The notes under the pieces are model-generated. The model saw only the letters and a list, made by a program, of their open reading frames with translations. It was not told the DNA's origin and ran no database searches. DNA of 64,000 nt from Planctomycetota bacterium (GTDB lineage Bacteria; Planctomycetota; UBA1135; UBA2386): positions 457,001-521,000 of the forward strand of contig JADJWQ010000002.1 in assembly GCA_016716265.1 (NCBI GenBank). The letters run 5' to 3'. The translations under genes were made by a program, and so were the position numbers. Shown one piece after another: positions 30,027 to 39,617 of the stretch (within the stretch, counting starts at the first letter, position 1; each line of letters starts with the position of its first letter).

Positions 30027-31691
30027 ATGACCCAATCGACGTTCGCACTCGGTCTCGATCTCGGAACCAGCTCGGCGCGGGCGACGTTCGTGCGCTGCGA
30101 GGACGGTGCGGAGGCCGGGACCGCGACTGCGGCGTTCGCCGGCGGGCGCGACGGGGTGCTGAGCGACCATGCGGAGCCCGAGCTCGCGCGACAGGATCCG
30201 CGCGCCTGGCTCGCCGCGTTGTGCGTCGCCGTGCGGGAGGCGATCGGTACCGCATCGGGACAACGCGGCTTCGCGGTGGAGCGCATCGTCGGCATCGGTG
30301 TCGACGCGACCGCGAGCACGCCACTGCCGGTCAACGCCCGCGGCGAGACGCTCGCCGCCGACCCGCGCTTCGCTGACCGTCTCGCGGCGTTCGCGTGGCT
30401 GTGGAAGGACCACACGGCGGCCGCCGAGGCGCGCGAGATCACCGAGCGGGCGCGCGCGCTGCGGCCCGAGTACCTCGCGCGCTGTGGCGGTGTCTACTCG
30501 TCGGAGTGGTTCTGGGCCAAGGTGCTGCGTTGTGCTCGCAGCGATCCGGAGGTCTTCGCCGCCGCGCACAGCTGGGTCGAGGAGTGCGATTATGTGACGG
30601 CCTGGCTGTGCGGCGCGCGCGAGCCGCGGCGGATCCGCCGCAGCATCTGCGCGGCGGGCCACAAGGCGATGTTCGCCGTCGCCTGGGGCGGGCTGCCCGA
30701 TGCCGAGTTCCTCGCCGGCCTCGACCCGCGGCTCGCGGCGTTGCGCGAGCGGCTCTATACGGAGGCCTTCGCGGCGGATCGGCAGGCCGGGTCCCTGTGC
30801 GCGGACGTCGCGATGCGGTTCGGCCTGCCGGCGGGCATCCCGGTCGCCGTCGGCGCGATCGACGCCCACCTCGGCGCCGTCGGCGCGGGCATCCGGCAGG
30901 GCGACCTCGTCAAGGTGCTCGGTACCTCGACCTGCGACATGGCGATCGTCGAGGGCACCACGCTGCCGCGCATCGACGGCATCTCGGGCATCGCGCCGAG
31001 CTCGATCGTGCCGGGCCACGTCGGTATCGAGGCCGGCCAGTCGGCGGTCGGCGATCTCTATGCGTGGTGTGCGCGGCTGTGCGGTGACCGGCCGGTGGGC
31101 GAGCTCGAGCGCGACGCGTCCGCATTGCAGGTCGGCTCCAGTGGACTGCTCGCATTGGATTGGGCCAATGGCAATCGCTGCGTGCTCGTCGATCCGGAGC
31201 TGTCGGGGCTGGTCGTCGGCCTCAACCTGCAGACGTCGCCGGCAGAGCTGTTCCGCGCGCTCGTGGAGGCGACCGCGTTCGGCGCGCGCACGATCATCGA
31301 GCGGATCGTCGCCGGCGGCGTGCCGGTCGAGCGCGTCATCGCCTGCGGCGGCATCGCGCGGCGCAGCGCGCTGGTCGTGCAGACGCACGCGGACGTGCTG
31401 GACCGGGAGCTGCACGTCGCGGGCTCGGCGGAGACCTGTGCGCTCGGTGCGGCGATCGTCGGTGCGGTCGCGGCGGGGCGCTTCGCCGATACCGCGGCAG
31501 CCCAGCGCGCGATGTGCCCGGCGCCGCTGCGCGTCGTCCGCCCCGACCCCGCGCGCGCCGTGGTGCTCGGGCGCCTGTTCGCGCTCTACCAGCGGCTGCA
31601 CGACGCGTTCGGCGGCGTCGCGGCGAGCGTCGAGCTCGGCACCGTGATGAAGGAGCTGCTCGCGATCCGCCGCGCCGCCCGCGCGGGCTGA
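30027..31691 (+). CDS. araB: FGGY-family carbohydrate kinase, ribulokinase-like
   Basis: 554 residues from ATG 30027, close to ribulokinase length. The N-terminal ATPase loop LGLDLGTSSARATFVR, the long insert with DATASTPLPVNARGETLA, GTSTCDMAIVEGTTLPRIDG and the C-terminal phosphate loop ACGGIARRSALVVQTHADVL all follow the AraB pattern. Converts L-ribulose to L-ribulose 5-phosphate if the substrate is conserved. No araA or araD lies nearby, so it stands alone; a related pentulose kinase role is possible. Confidence 0.85.
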   Translation: MTQSTFALGLDLGTSSARATFVRCEDGAEAGTATAAFAGGRDGVLSDHAEPELARQDPRAWLAALCVAVREAIGTASGQRGFAVERIVGIGVDATASTPLPVNARGETLAADPRFADRLAAFAWLWKDHTAAAEAREITERARALRPEYLARCGGVYSSEWFWAKVLRCARSDPEVFAAAHSWVEECDYVTAWLCGAREPRRIRRSICAAGHKAMFAVAWGGLPDAEFLAGLDPRLAALRERLYTEAFAADRQAGSLCADVAMRFGLPAGIPVAVGAIDAHLGAVGAGIRQGDLVKVLGTSTCDMAIVEGTTLPRIDGISGIAPSSIVPGHVGIEAGQSAVGDLYAWCARLCGDRPVGELERDASALQVGSSGLLALDWANGNRCVLVDPELSGLVVGLNLQTSPAELFRALVEATAFGARTIIERIVAGGVPVERVIACGGIARRSALVVQTHADVLDRELHVAGSAETCALGAAIVGAVAAGRFADTAAAQRAMCPAPLRVVRPDPARAVVLGRLFALYQRLHDAFGGVAASVELGTVMKELLAIRRAARAG

Positions 31692-32022
31692 TCGCGCGGC
31701 GCCGACCGGCCGGTGCCACCGGCGCCCGGCGCGCCACCTCAAGCGCGGGTCACCGGCGGCCGATGCCTCGGGAGTCCGGCCTCGCGGCCGGCGCTCTTTG
31801 TCGCGACGGGACCTGTGTCGGGGGACCGGGTCCAGCGTGTGCCGGCCGTGCGGGAGGATGGGGCCGGCGCCGGCGTCGCGCCGGATCGGGGGGTCCGGCG
31901 CGACGGGCGCGATCGCTCGCCGACAGCCTTGGGGGAGGTGGCGGGGAGCGGACGTCCGCGGTGCCACGCGCCACCGCGGACGCTTCCTTTTCCCGGCGCG
32001 GCGCGCCCCGTAAGACCGCGCC
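31692..32022. other. 331-bp gap beginning with a GC-rich hairpin
   Basis: A hairpin at 31693-31733 (GGCGCCG at 31698-31704 with CGGCGCC at 31720-31726, flanked by CGCGC/GCGCG) starts one base after the ribulokinase stop and may end its transcript. The rest shows no gene; TAAGAC at 32011 is a weak -10-like string six bases before the next start. Confidence 0.5.
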
Positions 32023-34311
32023 ATGCGCGTCTCGACCGTGTCGTCGCTCGCGGTGCTCGCCAGCCTCGGCGGCTGTGCTGCCGCGCCCTCGCCGCCGCTG
32101 CCGGCCCGGCTGACGGACGTGCCGTGGTCGCGGTCGGAGCCCGATCGGGCGATCCTGGCCGCGCGCGCGTTGGCCGACCGCGGCCGGGCCCGCGAGGCGC
32201 TCGCGGGCGCCGACGCGGTGCTCGCGACGCATCCTCGCCACGTCGACGCGCAGCGGCTGCGGCAGGACCTGCTGCGCGAGCGGGGCCGCCTCGGTCGCGT
32301 CGCCGTCGAGGCCGAGCAGCGCGTCGCCGACTGGCAGGGCGATGCCCGTGCCCTGTATCTGCGGGGTCGCGTCGCCGGCCGCGACGATGCCGCGCGGCGC
32401 GAGCTGTTCGCCGCTGCCGTGCGGCGCGACCCGGCATCGTTCTGGGGCTGGCTCGGGCTCGCGTTCGCCCACCGCAACGACGATCCCGAGCGGGCGATCG
32501 CGATCTACGATGCGCTGTACCGGCGCACCGCGGGGCACCCGCTGGTCGGCGTCGGCTACGCCTACGCGCTGCGCCGCGCCGAGCGCGAGGACGACGCGCT
32601 GCGGATCTACGCGGACCTCGACGCGGCCGACGAGCTGCCGGGCGTGGCGGCGCTCGGCGCCGCCGAGACGCACGCGGCGGCGGGCCGCCAGCGCGAGGCG
32701 TTCGACGCGCTGCTCGTCGCGCTGCGCGCGCGGCCGTTCGACGCCGGCGTGCGCCGCCTGCTCGCGCTGCTGGTGGCGGCCGGGCTCGACCGCCCGCAGA
32801 CCGACCGGCTGTTCGCGGTGCTGCTCGCGGACCCGGCCGCGCTGCGCGATCTGTGTGCCGACGCCGCCGGTGCGGCGACGGTGTGCGAGCTCGCACAGCG
32901 CGCCGGTCACCTGCCGCTCGCGCGCGCGGCGCTGACGTCGGCGGGCGCGGCCGACGATCCGGCGCTGCAGCGCCGCGGGCGCCGGCTCGCGCTCGCCTGC
33001 GGCGACTGGCGGGGGTTCGCCGCCGCGCTGCGGGCGCAGGTGCCGGCCGCGCTGCTCGCCGACGAGAGCAACCAGCTGCGCGGCCTCTGGCAGGCGCTGT
33101 GGAGCGGGCCGTGGAGCGCGGTCGACGATCCGTTCGGCGCGCCGGACCTGGCGCTCGGCCTGGCGCGGGCGCTGCGCGACTGCGGCCTGCCGGTCGAGGC
33201 CGAGCTGGTCGCGAGCCTCGCCGCCGAGCGCTGCGCCGAGCCGGTGGTCGCGGACCTGCGCGACGAGCTGCGCCGCGAGCTCGCGTTCGAGCGCGCGCTG
33301 CAGCAGGCGCTGCGCGAGGCGCGCACGGATCCCGACGGCACGCTCGAGCGCCTGCTCGCCGACCTGCGCGAGGTGTCGGCGCGCGTGCTCGGCGCCGACG
33401 TGGTCGGCGACGTGCGGTGCTACGAGGTGCCGTTCGTCGGCCGGCTCGTCGATCCGTTCGGCCCCGGCCTGCCGGCGTGGTTCCGCGCGCGCAATCGACA
33501 CCTCGTGCTCGGCAGCCGGTCGGGGCAGCCGCCCGAGGGCATGCTGTTGACGCGCCTGTCGCTGCGCGATCTCGACGACGGCGACGGCCCCCCGGAGACG
33601 ACCGGCCCGCTGCGGCTGCCGGGACGCGCGCGCGAGGTGATCGGCGAGGACCGCTCGGTCGACGGCGTCCAGGGCCTGCTCGGCGGCGACCTCGCCGGGG
33701 TCGCGCTGCTCGACCACTACCTCGTCGATCTCGACGCTGCGAAGCAGTGGGCAGCCGACCTCGTCGGGCGGCGTCGCACGGTGCGAGAGGACGGCGGGGC
33801 CCTGCTCGACGACCCGCTCCCCGACGACGCCGCCGCGCTCGACCCGGTCGACGCTGCGTGGCGGCTCGCGGCACTGTCCCCCGTCGAGGACAGCGCCATG
33901 CTCGACGCCGTGCTCGACACGATCCGGTGGCACGAGCGCGCGCACCTGACCGACTCGTTCCGCTTCCTGCCGCCGGAGCGGAACCTGTGGTCGGTGTTCG
34001 CGCTGCTGCTACGCAACGGGTTCGGCCCCCTGGCGGTCGAATCCGAGATGGAGGGGCGCGCCGAGCTCGCCGCGCTGGCGTTCGGTCGCCACCCGCGCGT
34101 CGTGCTCGCGCACGTCGCGGGCTTCCTGGGCCGCGAGCCGGGCGGATCTCCGCACGCACGGGGCTTCGCGGAGCTGGCACGTCGATTGAATGACGCGCTG
34201 CGCCGCGACCCGGCCCTCGCAACCTTCGCCCGCGCCTCGCGCTGGCACCTCGCACCGATCGATCGCATCCAGTCCACCGCGCGGCGGATCGCCGCCGGCT
34301 ACTGGCCGTGA
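32023..34311 (+). CDS. TPR lipoprotein with C-terminal HExxH metallopeptidase-like domain
   Basis: 762 residues. The lipobox LASLGGCAAAPS gives a lipoprotein. Residues about 40-400 are TPR-like pairs (RALYLRGRVAGRDDAARREL, FWGWLGLAFAHRNDDPERAI). The C-terminal 330 residues form a separate domain containing IRWHERAHLTDS at about 634, an HExxH motif, and 40 residues on VESEMEGRAELAALAFG with glutamates that could supply a third zinc ligand as in gluzincins. The stretch LRLPGRAREVIGEDRSV and the ending DRIQSTARRIAAGYWP are distinctive but unknown to me. A zinc peptidase function is inference. Confidence 0.75.
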   Translation: MRVSTVSSLAVLASLGGCAAAPSPPLPARLTDVPWSRSEPDRAILAARALADRGRAREALAGADAVLATHPRHVDAQRLRQDLLRERGRLGRVAVEAEQRVADWQGDARALYLRGRVAGRDDAARRELFAAAVRRDPASFWGWLGLAFAHRNDDPERAIAIYDALYRRTAGHPLVGVGYAYALRRAEREDDALRIYADLDAADELPGVAALGAAETHAAAGRQREAFDALLVALRARPFDAGVRRLLALLVAAGLDRPQTDRLFAVLLADPAALRDLCADAAGAATVCELAQRAGHLPLARAALTSAGAADDPALQRRGRRLALACGDWRGFAAALRAQVPAALLADESNQLRGLWQALWSGPWSAVDDPFGAPDLALGLARALRDCGLPVEAELVASLAAERCAEPVVADLRDELRRELAFERALQQALREARTDPDGTLERLLADLREVSARVLGADVVGDVRCYEVPFVGRLVDPFGPGLPAWFRARNRHLVLGSRSGQPPEGMLLTRLSLRDLDDGDGPPETTGPLRLPGRAREVIGEDRSVDGVQGLLGGDLAGVALLDHYLVDLDAAKQWAADLVGRRRTVREDGGALLDDPLPDDAAALDPVDAAWRLAALSPVEDSAMLDAVLDTIRWHERAHLTDSFRFLPPERNLWSVFALLLRNGFGPLAVESEMEGRAELAALAFGRHPRVVLAHVAGFLGREPGGSPHARGFAELARRLNDALRRDPALATFARASRWHLAPIDRIQSTARRIAAGYWP

Positions 34312-34498
34312 CCGCGGGCGTGGGGGAACATGGGGATCGGGTGGCGGGGGGTCGACGACGAACGCGGGCGGGCCAGAGCTGCCCGTCGGACCGCGCCGTC
34401 GCGACCGGCCCGCCACTGCGGCAGCTCCGGTTGCGAGCCCTCGCAGCCGATCATCCTGATGACCGCCCGCCGCACCGACCACACCGCAGGCAACCGAC

Positions 34499-35287
34499 AT
34501 GATGCGCATCCACCGAACCCAGCTCGTCCTCGCGCTGCTCGCCGCGCTCGCGTCGCCCGCGCTCGCGCAGGACCCGCCGAAGAAGCCCGACCCCGAGGTC
34601 GCGAAGAAGATCGATCAGCTCGAGACCGCGCTGAAGGACAAGCGGGGTGAGCACGACGCCGAGGCGGCCGGCCTGATCACCGAGCTCGCGCGCGGCTACG
34701 CCGACATGCACGAGCGCGACCAGCGCGACGTCCTGAAGGCGCTCGAGCTCGTGTTCGTGCCGCGCAAGGACGACCCGGAGAAGCCCGAGCTGTACGAGCA
34801 GACCATCGCCGCGCTCGGGACGATCGGCGGCACCCGCGCGTCCGCCCTGCTGGTCAAGGTGTACGACCGCAAGCCGTTCACCGAGGACGAGTGGATCGCG
34901 GTGCGCGAGAAGATCCTCGAGGCGATCGGCGTGACCAAGGACGAGCGGCAGATCGAGTTCCTGCTCGACGTCGCCGTGCGGAGCCCGATCGACCAGATGA
35001 AGCGCGCGGCCGGTCACGCGCTACGCCATTTCGCGGATGCGAAGGGCCGCGTGCGCCACGACATCTTCAGCACGCTGCTGATCGACTACGCGAAGATCGA
35101 GGGCGAGGCCAATGCGGGCGCCGACGCCGGCAGCTCGCTGATCGCGACCCGCAAGGCGACGCTCAGCGCGATCGCGGTGCCGTGGAACGAGACGCTGGCC
35201 GCATTGAGCGGCGTGCAGAAGCGCACCGCCGTCGACTGGCAGGCGTGGTGGAACGACAACAAGAACGACCCGAAGATCTGGCGCTGA
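34499..35287 (+). CDS. Secreted HEAT-like repeat protein
   Basis: 262 residues with a signal peptide (RTQLVLALLAALASPALAQ). Mature part starts with a Lys/Glu-rich segment and then alpha-helical pairs (EQTIAALGTIGGTRASALLV, EAIGVTKDERQIEFLLDVAV, MKRAAGHALRHFADAKGRVR) of HEAT type; the ending DWQAWWNDNKNDPKIW is Trp-rich and typical of this secreted family. Codon bias is strong. Role unknown; probably a periplasmic scaffold. Confidence 0.75.
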   Translation: MMRIHRTQLVLALLAALASPALAQDPPKKPDPEVAKKIDQLETALKDKRGEHDAEAAGLITELARGYADMHERDQRDVLKALELVFVPRKDDPEKPELYEQTIAALGTIGGTRASALLVKVYDRKPFTEDEWIAVREKILEAIGVTKDERQIEFLLDVAVRSPIDQMKRAAGHALRHFADAKGRVRHDIFSTLLIDYAKIEGEANAGADAGSSLIATRKATLSAIAVPWNETLAALSGVQKRTAVDWQAWWNDNKNDPKIWR

Positions 35288-35378
35288 CGGTCGTGGCGCA
35301 CGGCGGCGAGCAGGCCGCCACGCGCCGGCCACCCCGTTCCGGGAAGATCGCCGCGCCGCGCGCGTCGAACCCCACCCG

Positions 35379-36486
35379 ATGCGCCGCACCACGGCCCTCC
35401 TCGCACTGAGCCTGCCCGCCGTGCTCGCGCTCGGCGCGCTCGCCGCGTGGCAGCGCAGCGAGGCCGCGCGGCTCGGCGAACGCGCGCGGCGGCTGGAGGC
35501 GGCGCGCATGGGGAGCGCTCGCGATGCGGCGGACGCCGCGGCGACCGCCGCCGAGCGCGCCCGGCGCGACGCCGAGCGGATCGCGTTCCTGGAGGGCGAG
35601 CTGGCGAGCGCGCTGCGGCAGGTCGAGACCGTCAACGCCACGCTGGCGGCGCGCGTCGCGGAATTCGCCCGGCTGCGCGACGAGCAGGACGCCGCGCGGC
35701 GCACCGCGCAGCGCGGGATGCCGAGCGGGGTTCGCGCCGCGATCCAGACGCTCCACGAGCTGCTGCGGCAGGACGGGCACGACGGCCTCTGGGTCGCTTT
35801 CGCGACCGCGATCGAGGCGGCCGCGCTGCGCGACGTCGAGCTGATCGAGCGCGCGCCCGACGGGCTGTCGACGACCTTCTATCGCGCTGCGGCGATGCGA
35901 CTCGAGCTCGACCGCGCGCTCGGCGTGCTCGCGCTGGTGCTGACCGACGGCGTGGTGCTGCGCGACGGCACCGCGAGCGACCTGCCCGCGGACGGGCTGC
36001 GCATCGAGCTGGCCCGCGTCGACGGGCCGACCTGGGAGGCGCGGCTGCCGTTCCTGGTCGCGGCGAGCGGCGCGTATCCGAGCGATCCGGAGGCCGCGCC
36101 GTCCGCGCCGCGGCTCGATCCGTTCACCTACGCCGGCTGGCTCGAGCGGGTCGGCAACGTGCTCGCCGAGGCGGGCACCGACGTGCGCTGGACGCTGCGG
36201 CGCTACCGGGGGCTCGAGGACGGCAACCTGCGGCAGGCGCTGCTGCTCGCGTTCGGCGCCGGTCAGCTGCTCGAGCAGACCGCCGAGGCCGAGCGGCTCG
36301 CGATCGAGGTCGACGTCGACGCCGGCATCGTCTCGCTGCTGCTGCGCGGCGGTGTCTTGCACCGGCGCGGCGGCGACACCACCATTCCGGAGTCCGGGGT
36401 ACCGCATCCTGCTGCCCGGCGTGACGCCGAGCCGGGCGATCGAGCTGATGCTCGGCATGGTGGAGCGGCGAACCGACGGGAAGTGA
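35379..36486 (+). CDS. Membrane-anchored coiled-coil protein, broken by a one-base frameshift
   Basis: About 369 residues if repaired. A membrane segment (residues 5-24) leads into a coiled coil of about 80 residues (ERARRLEAARMGSARDAADA) and then a folded domain to about residue 340. At the GGGG run 36396-36399 the reading frame changes: the original frame then has poor third positions, while the other frame reads SGYRILLPGVTPSRAIEL and ends at TGA 36484 with normal GC3. Removing one G joins both halves. As sequenced, the frame runs on into ispA and makes a false 707-residue fusion. A true frameshift or a sequencing/assembly error are both possible. Confidence 0.75.
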
Positions 36487-36549
36487 CCCGACGAGAAGCG
36501 ATCGGTCGAGCGGCGATGAGCGGAGCGACGACGAGCGGAGCGGTCCGGT
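36460..36549 (+). repeat. 15-bp-period degenerate tandem repeat at the coiled-coil/ispA junction
   Basis: Six 15-base units, for example GACGAGAAGCGATCG (36490), GTCGAGCGGCGATGA (36505), GCGGAGCGACGACGA (36520) and GCGGAGCGGTCCGGT (36535). The array spans the stop codon at 36484 and reaches into the ispA leader, a position similar to the array at the exbB start. Confidence 0.6.
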
Positions 36550-36587
36550 CCAGCGGTGGTGACCCGGGGTCGGGGTCCGGAGACGCC

Positions 36588-37502
36588 GTGCCGGCGGCGA
36601 CCGGGCGCGGCTCCTTCGAGGCGTTCTGCGCGGAGTGGCGCCCCCGGGTGGAGGCCGAGCTCGGCGCGTGGCTGCCGCCCGCCGACGAGCTGCCCGCGCG
36701 GCTGCACGAGGCGATGCGCTACACGATGTTCCCGGGCGGCAAGCGGCTGCGGCCGATGCTCGCGCTGCTCGCCGCGCGCGCGACCGACGGCGACGTCGAG
36801 CAGGCGTTGCCGGCGGCCGCCGCTCTCGAGCTGCTGCACACCTACAGCCTCGTGCACGACGACCTGCCGTGCATGGACGACGACGCGCTGCGCCGCGGCC
36901 GGCCGACCTGCCACGTCGTCTACGGCGACGCCCTCGCGGTGCTGGCCGGCGACGCGCTGCTGACCCTCGCCTTCGAGGCGGTCGCGACCGCGGGCGGCGA
37001 CGCGGCCGCCGCGCTGGCGCGGGCCGCTGGCAGCCGCGGCATGGTCGGTGGGCAGGTGCTCGACCTGGAGGCCGAGGACCTCGGTGCTGCGGTGACGCTG
37101 CCCCGGCTGGAGGGCATCCACGACCGCAAGACCGGCGCGCTGATCGTGGCGAGCCTGGAGGTCGGCATGCTCGCCGGCGGCGGCGACCGGGGTCGCTGGC
37201 CGGCCCTGCGCGACTACGGCCTCGCGATCGGGCGCGCGTTCCAGATCGCCGACGACTGCCTCGACGTGACCGGCACCGCCCAGGAGCTCGGCAAGGCGCC
37301 CGGCCAGGACGCCGCGCACGGCAAGTCGACCTACCCGGCGCTGCTCGGCCTGCCCCGCAGCCTCGAGATCGCCCACGAGCTCGCCGCGCGGGCCGCCGCG
37401 CTCGCCCCGCAGATCCGTGCGCTGCCGGCCGGCGCAGCGGTGGACGCGGCTGGCGCAATCCTGCAAGATCTCGCGACTTCCGTCGTCGATCGCCGGAGCT
37501 GA
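36588..37502 (+). CDS. ispA: Farnesyl/geranylgeranyl diphosphate synthase
   Basis: 304 residues from GTG 36588, chosen for its GGAG site six bases upstream and because the length matches IspA; in-frame GTG 36483 and ATG 36516 are alternatives inside a low-bias repeat. The first Asp-rich motif is HDDLPCMDDDALRRGRPT, the second FQIADDCLDVTGT, and GGKRLRPML binds the diphosphate. Condenses IPP with allylic diphosphates to C15 or C20; chain length is not decided here. It stands just upstream of dxs and nadK, a familiar order in isoprenoid operons. Confidence 0.92.
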   Translation: MPAATGRGSFEAFCAEWRPRVEAELGAWLPPADELPARLHEAMRYTMFPGGKRLRPMLALLAARATDGDVEQALPAAAALELLHTYSLVHDDLPCMDDDALRRGRPTCHVVYGDALAVLAGDALLTLAFEAVATAGGDAAAALARAAGSRGMVGGQVLDLEAEDLGAAVTLPRLEGIHDRKTGALIVASLEVGMLAGGGDRGRWPALRDYGLAIGRAFQIADDCLDVTGTAQELGKAPGQDAAHGKSTYPALLGLPRSLEIAHELAARAAALAPQIRALPAGAAVDAAGAILQDLATSVVDRRS

Positions 37503-37606
37503 CCGGCCGGGCGTCGCAGGCCCCCTGCGGATCCTGCGGCCCGCGTCCGCCGAAGCTCCGGTGCCGATCGGCGATCCGCGCTGCGCCGCGGCCACCAGGG
37601 ACCATC

Positions 37607-39571
37607 ATGCCTCGAGACCAGCTGTTCGACCGCGTCGACACCCCCGAAGACCTCAAGCGCCTGCGCCGCGACGAGCTGCCGCAGCTCGCTGCCGAGATGC
37701 GCAAGGTGATCCTCGACACGGTGACCGTCACCGGCGGGCACCTCGGCTCGGGGATGGGCGTCGTCGAGCTGACGATCGCGCTGCACTACGTGTTCGACCT
37801 GGCGCGGGACCGGCTCGTGTTCGACGTCGGGCACCAGGTCTACCCGCACAAGCTGCTGACCGGCCGCAAGCAGCGCTTCCACACGCTGCGGCAGCGGGAC
37901 GGCCTGTCGGGCTTCACCAACCGCTTCGAGTCGGACTTCGACGTCTACACGATGGGCCACGCCGGCACCGCCGTGTCGGCGGCGCTCGGCATCGCGGCCG
38001 GCGACCGCGCGCGCGGTGTCGATCGGCACGTGATCGCGCTGGTCGGCGACGCCGCGATGGGTGCGGGCGTCGCGTTCGAGGCGCTGAACCACGCCGGCTC
38101 GCGCGACGACCTGCGCGCGCTGATCATCCTCAACGACAACTCGTGGTCGATCGCGAAGACGGTCGGCGCGCTGTCGCGCTACCTCGATCGCGTCCGCTCG
38201 GCGCCGGTCTACAGCCAGGCCAAGAAGCGGGTCCACGAGCTGCTGCAGGCGATCCCGTTGATCGGCAAGGAGCTGGACGAGCGCGTCGACCACGCGGTCG
38301 ACCACGTGCGCAAGCTGGTCGTGCCGGGCCAGATCTTCGAGGAGCTCGGGCTCGGCTACTACGGACCGATCGACGGGCACGACGTCGGCGAGTGCATCGA
38401 CTACCTGGAGCGGGTCAAGGACCTGCCGGGGCCGGTGCTGCTGCACGTGCGCACCAAGAAGGGGCACGGCGTGCCCGGCTCGGAGGAGCGCTACGACCGC
38501 GCGCACGCCGCGAGCCCGCAGAAGAAGCCGACGCCGCCGGTCGAGCAGAAGACGGAGCCGTGCGTGGTGCTGCCGGCCGAGCAGCGCGTGCTGAAGCGCA
38601 ATGCGAAGGCGTGGACCAAGTGGTTCGCCGAGGCGGTCGAGCGGCTCGCGGAGACCGACCCGCGCGTCGTCGCGCTGACCGCGGCGATGCCCGACGGCAC
38701 CGGCCTGATGGACTTCGCGAAGCGCTATCCGGACCGCTTCTACGACACCGGCATCGCCGAGCAGCACTGCGTCGCGTTCGCCTCGGGGCTCGCGACCGCG
38801 GGCCTGCGGCCGATCGCCGCGCTCTACTCGACGTTCCTGCAGCGCGCCTACGACCAGGTGTTCCAGGAGGTCGCGATCCAGAACCTGCCGGTCGTGTTCG
38901 CGATGGACCGCGGTGGCATCGTCGGTGAGGACGGCTGCACCCACAACGGGCTGTTCGACATCGCCTATCTGCGCACGCTGCCGAACCTCGCGCTGTGCGC
39001 GCCGAAGGACGGTCCGGAGCTCGAAGCGATGCTCGCGTTCGCATTGCATCACGACGGCCCCGTCGGCGTGCGCTACGCGCGCGGCGGAGCTCCCGGGCCC
39101 GGCGACCTGCCCGGTGTCGACCCGTCGCTCGGCGCGCCGCTCGAGCTCGGCCGCATGGAGATCCTGCGGAAGGGCACCGACGGCGCGATCCTCGCCTACG
39201 GGCACATGGTGCAGACGGCGCTCGACGCCGCCGAGACGTGCGCGAAGCAGGGTGTGCAGCTCGAGGTCGTCAATGCGCGCTGGGTCAAGCCGCTCGACGC
39301 CGAGGGGATCGTCGCGCTGTGCGACCGCCACGACCGCGTCGTCACGCTGGAGGACCACGCGTTGATGGGCGGCTTCGGCTCGGCGGTGCTCGAGATGCTC
39401 GCGCAGCGCGAGCCGGTGCGCGCGCGCGTGCGGCCGCTGGGCGTGCCCGACCAGTTCCTGGAGCACGGCGACCGCGGCACTCTGCTGCGCGAGCTCGGCC
39501 TCGACGCCCACGGCGTCGCGCAGTACTTCCTGAGCTCGACGACGGTCCGCCCGGCCGCGGCCCGCGTCTGA
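37607..39571 (+). CDS. dxs: 1-deoxy-D-xylulose-5-phosphate synthase
   Basis: 654 residues from ATG 37607. N-terminal TPP domain with VTGGHLGSGMGVVELTIALH, DVGHQVYPHKLLTGR, GDAAMGAGVAFEALNHAG and ILNDNSWSIAKTVG; note GDA where the TPP motif usually reads GDG. The pyrimidine domain has the catalytic Glu in TGIAEQHCVAFASG and MDRGGIVGEDGCTHNG. The C-terminal transketolase-like domain ends VRPLGVPDQFLEHG. Catalyses the first step of the MEP isoprenoid pathway from pyruvate and glyceraldehyde 3-phosphate. Same strand, 104 bases after ispA. Confidence 0.96.
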   Translation: MPRDQLFDRVDTPEDLKRLRRDELPQLAAEMRKVILDTVTVTGGHLGSGMGVVELTIALHYVFDLARDRLVFDVGHQVYPHKLLTGRKQRFHTLRQRDGLSGFTNRFESDFDVYTMGHAGTAVSAALGIAAGDRARGVDRHVIALVGDAAMGAGVAFEALNHAGSRDDLRALIILNDNSWSIAKTVGALSRYLDRVRSAPVYSQAKKRVHELLQAIPLIGKELDERVDHAVDHVRKLVVPGQIFEELGLGYYGPIDGHDVGECIDYLERVKDLPGPVLLHVRTKKGHGVPGSEERYDRAHAASPQKKPTPPVEQKTEPCVVLPAEQRVLKRNAKAWTKWFAEAVERLAETDPRVVALTAAMPDGTGLMDFAKRYPDRFYDTGIAEQHCVAFASGLATAGLRPIAALYSTFLQRAYDQVFQEVAIQNLPVVFAMDRGGIVGEDGCTHNGLFDIAYLRTLPNLALCAPKDGPELEAMLAFALHHDGPVGVRYARGGAPGPGDLPGVDPSLGAPLELGRMEILRKGTDGAILAYGHMVQTALDAAETCAKQGVQLEVVNARWVKPLDAEGIVALCDRHDRVVTLEDHALMGGFGSAVLEMLAQREPVRARVRPLGVPDQFLEHGDRGTLLRELGLDAHGVAQYFLSSTTVRPAAARV

Positions 39572-39617
39572 GTCCCGCACTGGAGGCGCCGTTCGGCGCG
39601 GACGACCGCAGCGCGCG

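Noticed and set aside
35379..37502. A single 707-residue coiled-coil/prenyl synthase fusion protein
   Set aside because: The joining segment has poor third-position bias while another frame over the same bases has normal bias and its own stop; better explained by a one-base frameshift between two genes.
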